A stretch of DNA of 64,000 nt from Mycteria americana (lineage: Eukaryota > Chordata > Aves > Ciconiiformes > Ciconiidae), in the NCBI RefSeq assembly GCF_035582795.1, contig NC_134368.1, forward strand, positions 3,781,501 to 3,845,500, written 5' to 3'. The notes under the pieces are model-generated. The model worked only from the letters and a program-made list of their open reading frames with translations, was not told the origin of the DNA and did no database searches. A program made the translations under genes and the position numbers. The number at the start of each line of letters is the position of its first letter. Position 1 is the first letter of the stretch. Of the stretch, positions 59,346 to 64,000 are shown in pieces.

Positions 59346-61860
59346 GGAGGCTGGAGCAGAAATATTAGATATGCTTGCCCTGCTCTTTCTGCTTTGCCTT
59401 AGGCTTTTGGCCACCACTGGGAGACAGGATCTGGCCTTGGTAGGTGTTAACCTGAGCTGGTGGATCTGCTCTCCTCTCCTGGTTGATGGTGAGCAAGGGA
59501 CTGAATGGGTATGGTCATCTTAGACCAGAGCAGCTGGGTCCAAGTCCTTGGCCATACCTCCTCGTCCTCTCTAGAGGCTGAACTGAGAATTGCTGCATCC
59601 CTTTGAAAACATCCAGGAGCTTGTTTTCTCCTCTGCAAATCATTTACAAAATTGCTTTTCCTTTCTCCCCGCTCCTACACCATCCTTCTCCACCTTTCTC
59701 TCCTTTCCACTCAGAAAGACATGCCCATTGCTTTGCAATTGGGATATCATTCCCCACCTGCTCCCCGTGACACCAATACTGAGGGGAAAATAATTTCTGA
59801 AGAAGAGGGTTGTTTTAATGGTCCTCCAGGAGTGCTGGGGTGGAAGCAGTACCCTGGGAGCCCAAAGCCACTTTCATCTTGGTAGCAGAAGCAGTGTGGG
59901 CAGTCCCGAGGTGGAGCGTCTCAAGGACTGTTTGCTTAGCAGGTTATCTACATGCTTAATTTGCCCCTGCCCTCATAAAACCATTTGAAGCCTTTTCTCG
60001 CAGTTGTAAGCAAAGGCTACTTTGGCAGCAAGCAAAGTGGAAACCAGACGTAAGCAGGGTTAGGGCAGCAGGGTAACGTGAGCAGGTTTTTCTCCCTGAA
60101 GGTGCAGGCACAAAACACAATACAACGCCACGTTATGGGGTTGCACCCCAAACACCATCAGTCCATAAGCGGCTTTGCAAAGCTTAGGTGAATGCGACAG
60201 CAATAAAAGGCACGAAAGCCTGTAATGGGAGGGAGGAAAATTTTCCAGTAAGGACAGGGCCATTGCCTATCAGATTTTGACGGGTGATGGTCATCTTCTG
60301 GCTGATAGGGGCAGTGGAGAAAGGTTTTGCATCAGTCGTGGGGTGCTGTAGGAAAAGCACAAGAGGACACCAAGGCATTGCAAGAAGGTTTGGGCTGGAG
60401 ACAGGTCAGCAGAGATAGGGACATCATGGATTTTTTTGATGCTGTCTGACTTGGGTCTGTATGGGTTTTCCTTCCCTGGAAAGACCATTTCTGATCACTG
60501 ACACCAGAGGTCCTGCAGTCCCTGAGAGTGATTGTAAACAGGAGCAAAATGGTCTTCCTTCTGGGCAGGTCTCCCCTCGTGTCCGCTGGGTTGTTTATTT
60601 AGTCATCACAGGGCAGCTCGCAGGGTTTCATTAGATCTGGCCCTAATTACAGCTCTGTTGAGCTTTGTAGTCTCCCTTTTGCTCCGTCCTCCAGTTCTCT
60701 GTACCTTCTAGGTGAAAAAATGCAAACGGGAAGGATTTGACACCCCTCTATGAGTCCAGGATAGAGAGGACGTTTTTTCCATCTAAGGACAGTCAATCCA
60801 AGCTGCACACACGCACTCTCACACCCACAACACAACCAGAAACATTTTCTCATCACGTCCTTGGGATGTCGGTGCTTCCTCCCACGCTCCTGGCCGAGCA
60901 CAGCCCTGCTTTCCAGCAGTGCACCAGCTTGATGGGTCCAAGGCACTGCTTGTCTGAGCTAGGAAGCCTTTCAGATGAGATGTCCCCGGGCAAAACACAC
61001 CTGGTAAAGGTGGTGTTAGCGGTGCATGGGATGGGGTGAGGGGGAGGTAAGGAAATGGTGTCCATGCTTGCCTGAGCGATGCTGGTCCGTCAGAGCCCTG
61101 AAAGATGATGTCAGGGTAGAGATACACGCCATGGTGCTGGAGGAGCTTCTCTGGGGGACATCTGGGTATATCTCCTCACCGTCGCATTGCAGCAGACCCT
61201 CCAGCACTTTCCAGTGCTCTCGGGCCATCTATGAGCAAACAGAAAGAGAGAAGGAAACCAAATCTGCGCCTCATTCATCCTCCTCCATCCCTGCCCCAAA
61301 GCTTGCTGCCAGACCCCGTGAAAGGGCAGCTGCCCTCGGAGCGCGGAGCTCCCCAGGCAAGACAGAGCGCATGAAAAGGCCACCATCAAACCAAGTCACT
61401 TGCAACCTCTGCATCCATTTCAGAGCATTATTTTCCTTTTGCAGAGGATCTGGTGGGAAGGGAGAAGTGTTCAAAGTCCAAAGCTGGGCGAGCAAAGGGG
61501 TTTGTTTAATACGACGGAGCAGAGAGCCCAGAAATCTGTGAGAGCAACACCTCCCTGCGAATCAGGTCATTTATTTAGCAAGGGGAAAATGGCTTCCCAA
61601 GGTTCGCAGCACCAGCGTAGAAATTAAAGAGCATCTGAAGGAGGAGGGAAAGCCAAGCCCTGACTTTGCCGTTCCTGCCCTCCCACCAGATCCCCGCCAG
61701 CCCGGCAGGCACTGAGGGAGACCGCGAAAATATTTCACTCTTCACACACCGCTTCAAAACCTCAGAGACACCCTTTCCACGGGGACTCGGGTCAGCTGCC
61801 ACACTAAACTCCAAATATTTTCCTAGCTGGCAAATAAAAAAAAATCCTTATATCTGTGTC

Positions 61861-62060
61861 TAGCTCTATAGCCAATGTATACGAAATGATAAAGTCCCTG
61901 GCACATATCTTGCGAGAGCTAATTATAGGATTTGGAAGCTAACATGATAATATTTTCTTTAGATGTGTGGTGCAGATGTAATTACTTCTCCGGAGATGCC
62001 AGCCACAGATGACGCAAGATGCCCTTATGTAATCAGCTGTTATTATGCAGTTATGGAAAT
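61861..62060. promoter_or_regulatory. Possible conserved non-coding element (enhancer-like motif cluster)
   Basis: An AT-rich, non-repetitive 200-base patch in otherwise GC-rich DNA, with CTAATTAT at 61,919, TAATTA at 61,979-61,984, TGACGCAA (AP-1/CREB-like) at 62,010-62,017 and an E-box CAGCTG at 62,034-62,039. Motif clusters of this sort are typical of developmental enhancers. The call is by composition and motifs only; conservation was not tested. Confidence 0.3.
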
Positions 62061-64000
62061 TTTCCCTCTCTGGCCCATCCCCTACTTTCTCCTCAACTTC
62101 TTGTTTCATTTTTCACCCTAAACTCTCTACGGCTTATTCAGAAGGTGATGGGGTGAGGTCAGTAGGCCAACTGGACAGGAAGCAGAAGGGCAGTCTTGTA
62201 GAAAGCCCATTCCTGGGTTTCCCCGTCCACCTCGTCAATGAAGGAGCAAAAGGAGTTATTGGCTTTGCATCTGCTGCGTTGGCTTCAGCGGGTCTGGGAA
62301 AAGGTCCCCGTCCACCTTTCCACCTGATGGACTGGAAGGGGGTCACATCAGAGCCAGGTCTCCCCCCAGTCCTGGCATCTACTGTGGCCTGGACATCAGT
62401 GGATGATGGGAAGCCATCTGCTCCGTCCAGCATGCCGCGGAGGGGCACCTGCATGGAGACCTCGCTGCCCCCTCCCCGGGCCGGCACCGGCCCCCAGAGC
62501 CCCGAGGAGAGGCTGGGGGATGCCGAGGCTGCAATCAAACCGCAGAAGAAAGCTGGTTTGTCATTGCAGGGATGAAGGCTTGGTGGGACACAAATGCTTC
62601 AGTTGCTCCAAAGGTTGCTCCAGGGTGCACAAAGACGTCCCAGGGAACCCACAAAGTCACTCTGCCAGGGTGAAATCACAGCATGATTGCAGATCTCCAG
62701 CCAAAAATGCTTCCAAACCAGAGTGATTTTTGCCTGTGGATCCTTTCTGAGGTTTTGGGTTTTATTGCTTCAAATTCTCTCTGACCCACTGCCTTTCTCC
62801 TGTGGCTGGATGGGCAACAGAGGTCAGAGATGTGGGTATCTCCAGGACCTAGGCTTCCTCCACCACCAGTGCTGGTCAGAGGGGACACAATCTCCTGACA
62901 CGACCAGTAAACCCCACCTTGACTGCAAATATTCAGGAGAAAAGGTCGATAAACATCCTGGAGGCATCACCCTGTATCTGCAGCACGTATTATGGCTGTG
63001 CACCCTTCTGCTCCTACCCTCTTCCATCCCGCTTGCCTGGGTCCTTTCTTGCTGTGTTTTAGGACTAATACATGATAGGGAGAGGTGACTCCTAGCTCTG
63101 GGCCATCCTGTCACCAGTTGAGGTTGCAAAACTCGGTCATGAAGACCTTTCCTCCTCATTTTCTCTGCACAGCATCTGAGCCAGTGCATGGCTTGAGGAG
63201 GACGAGCCTGGAGATGAAGCAGGCCTGAATCCTTCGGTGGCCGGGAAGCAGACCCCAGGCAGAGTTTAGAGAGCTGAGAAAGGGGGAATTGGCCATGTAC
63301 AGTCTAAAGAAAAGGAAGCGAGAGAGCTGGGAGCAGAGACAAAACCACTGGTTCACCCACTGGGGAAACTTGTTTCCAGACATGGTCCAGTGCCAGCAAA
63401 TGCAGAGGAATTTGTCTTCAGGGCAGGGAATACCCACATTTCTCGGAGGACAAGGAAGCCATGGGGAAGGCAATAGCTGGGGGATGTGTTTGTTGTATTC
63501 ATGGCATTTATGAACCGCAAACTGTAAGCTCCCAACGGAGCCCAGGGCCATTAGCTGGTCATGGATTTAAATGGCATTTCAGCCCACACCCACCTTCAGT
63601 CAGCCAAATCCCTCCCTGTGGTCCGTGGACTGTGTTGGCTGGATCCCCGTGGACTGGAAAGGGAGTGTAGACCTTGGGTCCTATATAGAGAGGCTCGGTA
63701 GGCACCACAGAGGTGCTCCAGGCTTCCTGCTTGGTCCTCCACCACCCCTCCAGAAGCTCCTTCTTCCCAGGGCTAGAGGACCCTCTTGCTTCTGCTTTTG
63801 CTGAAGCCATTCAGCCACCTCGTCTTGCCCAGAGAGGTTGGCCAGGATGGAGGTGGAGCAGGTGGATGGGGACAGTGCGGGTGGACTGGGCATCATGCAT
63901 ACACACAACCGAGGATCTAGGCCCAGTGTTCCTCCCTTGTAATGCTGAAAAAAACCTTCCACCCTGAGCCAAGGGGGCTGTGCCAGATCCCATAATCCCA
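62061..64000. other. Non-coding block at the right edge, nothing recognised
   Basis: No exon, repeat end or RNA gene could be supported. Open frames on both strands overlap extensively. The coding exons of any gene driven from the 41-43 kb CpG region would have to lie further right. Confidence 0.45.

Larger units (their letters stand above)
57427..61860. other. Non-coding block with ancient CR1 remnants
   Basis: Two diverged CR1-like pieces, listed separately, are the only structures I can support here. No exon or RNA gene was seen. Confidence 0.5.

Noticed and set aside
1..64000. tRNA, rRNA, CRISPR array, or complete retroviral or transposase genes
   Set aside because: No cloverleaf with conserved boxes, no regular short repeats with unique spacers, and no reverse transcriptase, integrase or transposase motifs were found in the frames.

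Overview
The window reads as bird genomic DNA. It is a mosaic of non-coding sequence with several fragments of the CR1 non-LTR retrotransposon, three of which carry the diagnostic avian 3' end: a conserved block followed by an ATTCTGTG-type tail at 52.68-52.88 kb and 57.06-57.43 kb on the + strand, and its reverse complement at 26.64 kb. The only protein-coding sequence I recognise with confidence is the last coding exon of DDRGK1 (UFBP1), at 318-490 on the + strand. It contains the DDRGK motif that gives the family its name. The rest of that gene lies to the left of the window.

Layout. 1-317 is the end of the last DDRGK1 intron; 318-490 is the terminal coding exon; 491 to about 1.43 kb is probable 3' UTR, with an early ATTAAA and a later AATAAA. 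From 1.4 to 40 kb I see no recognisable gene. This stretch holds minisatellites (27 x 21 bp at 22.3-22.9 kb; 3 x 46 bp at 39.6 kb), old and young CR1 pieces, a possible solo LTR at 24.7-25.3 kb, and CpG-dense patches at 14.85-15.44 kb and 23.18-23.43 kb. At 40.6-43.3 kb is the strongest promoter-like region: a very CpG-rich core at about 41.12-41.28 kb with a possible splice donor at 41,273, a dense series of G-runs on the + strand just downstream, a good splice acceptor at 41,777, and a second CpG-dense patch at 43.11-43.24 kb ending in a palindromic TATATATA box. From 43.3 to 64 kb the DNA is again without recognisable exons, with the two closely related CR1 copies, several ancient CR1 remnants, small tandem arrays and a few AT-rich homeodomain-motif clusters that look like conserved non-coding elements.

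Interpretation. In mammals the gene beyond the 3' end of DDRGK1 is LZTS3, on the same strand. I could not find any LZTS3 coding sequence here. A reasonable inference is that the 41-43 kb CpG region is a promoter or 5' non-coding exon of an unrecognised downstream gene (LZTS3 is one candidate) whose coding exons lie beyond 64 kb. The window therefore seems to be mainly an intergenic or first-intron stretch. No tRNA, rRNA, CRISPR array, operon or intact mobile element was seen. Most open frames over 60 codons here are what chance and simple repeats would give.
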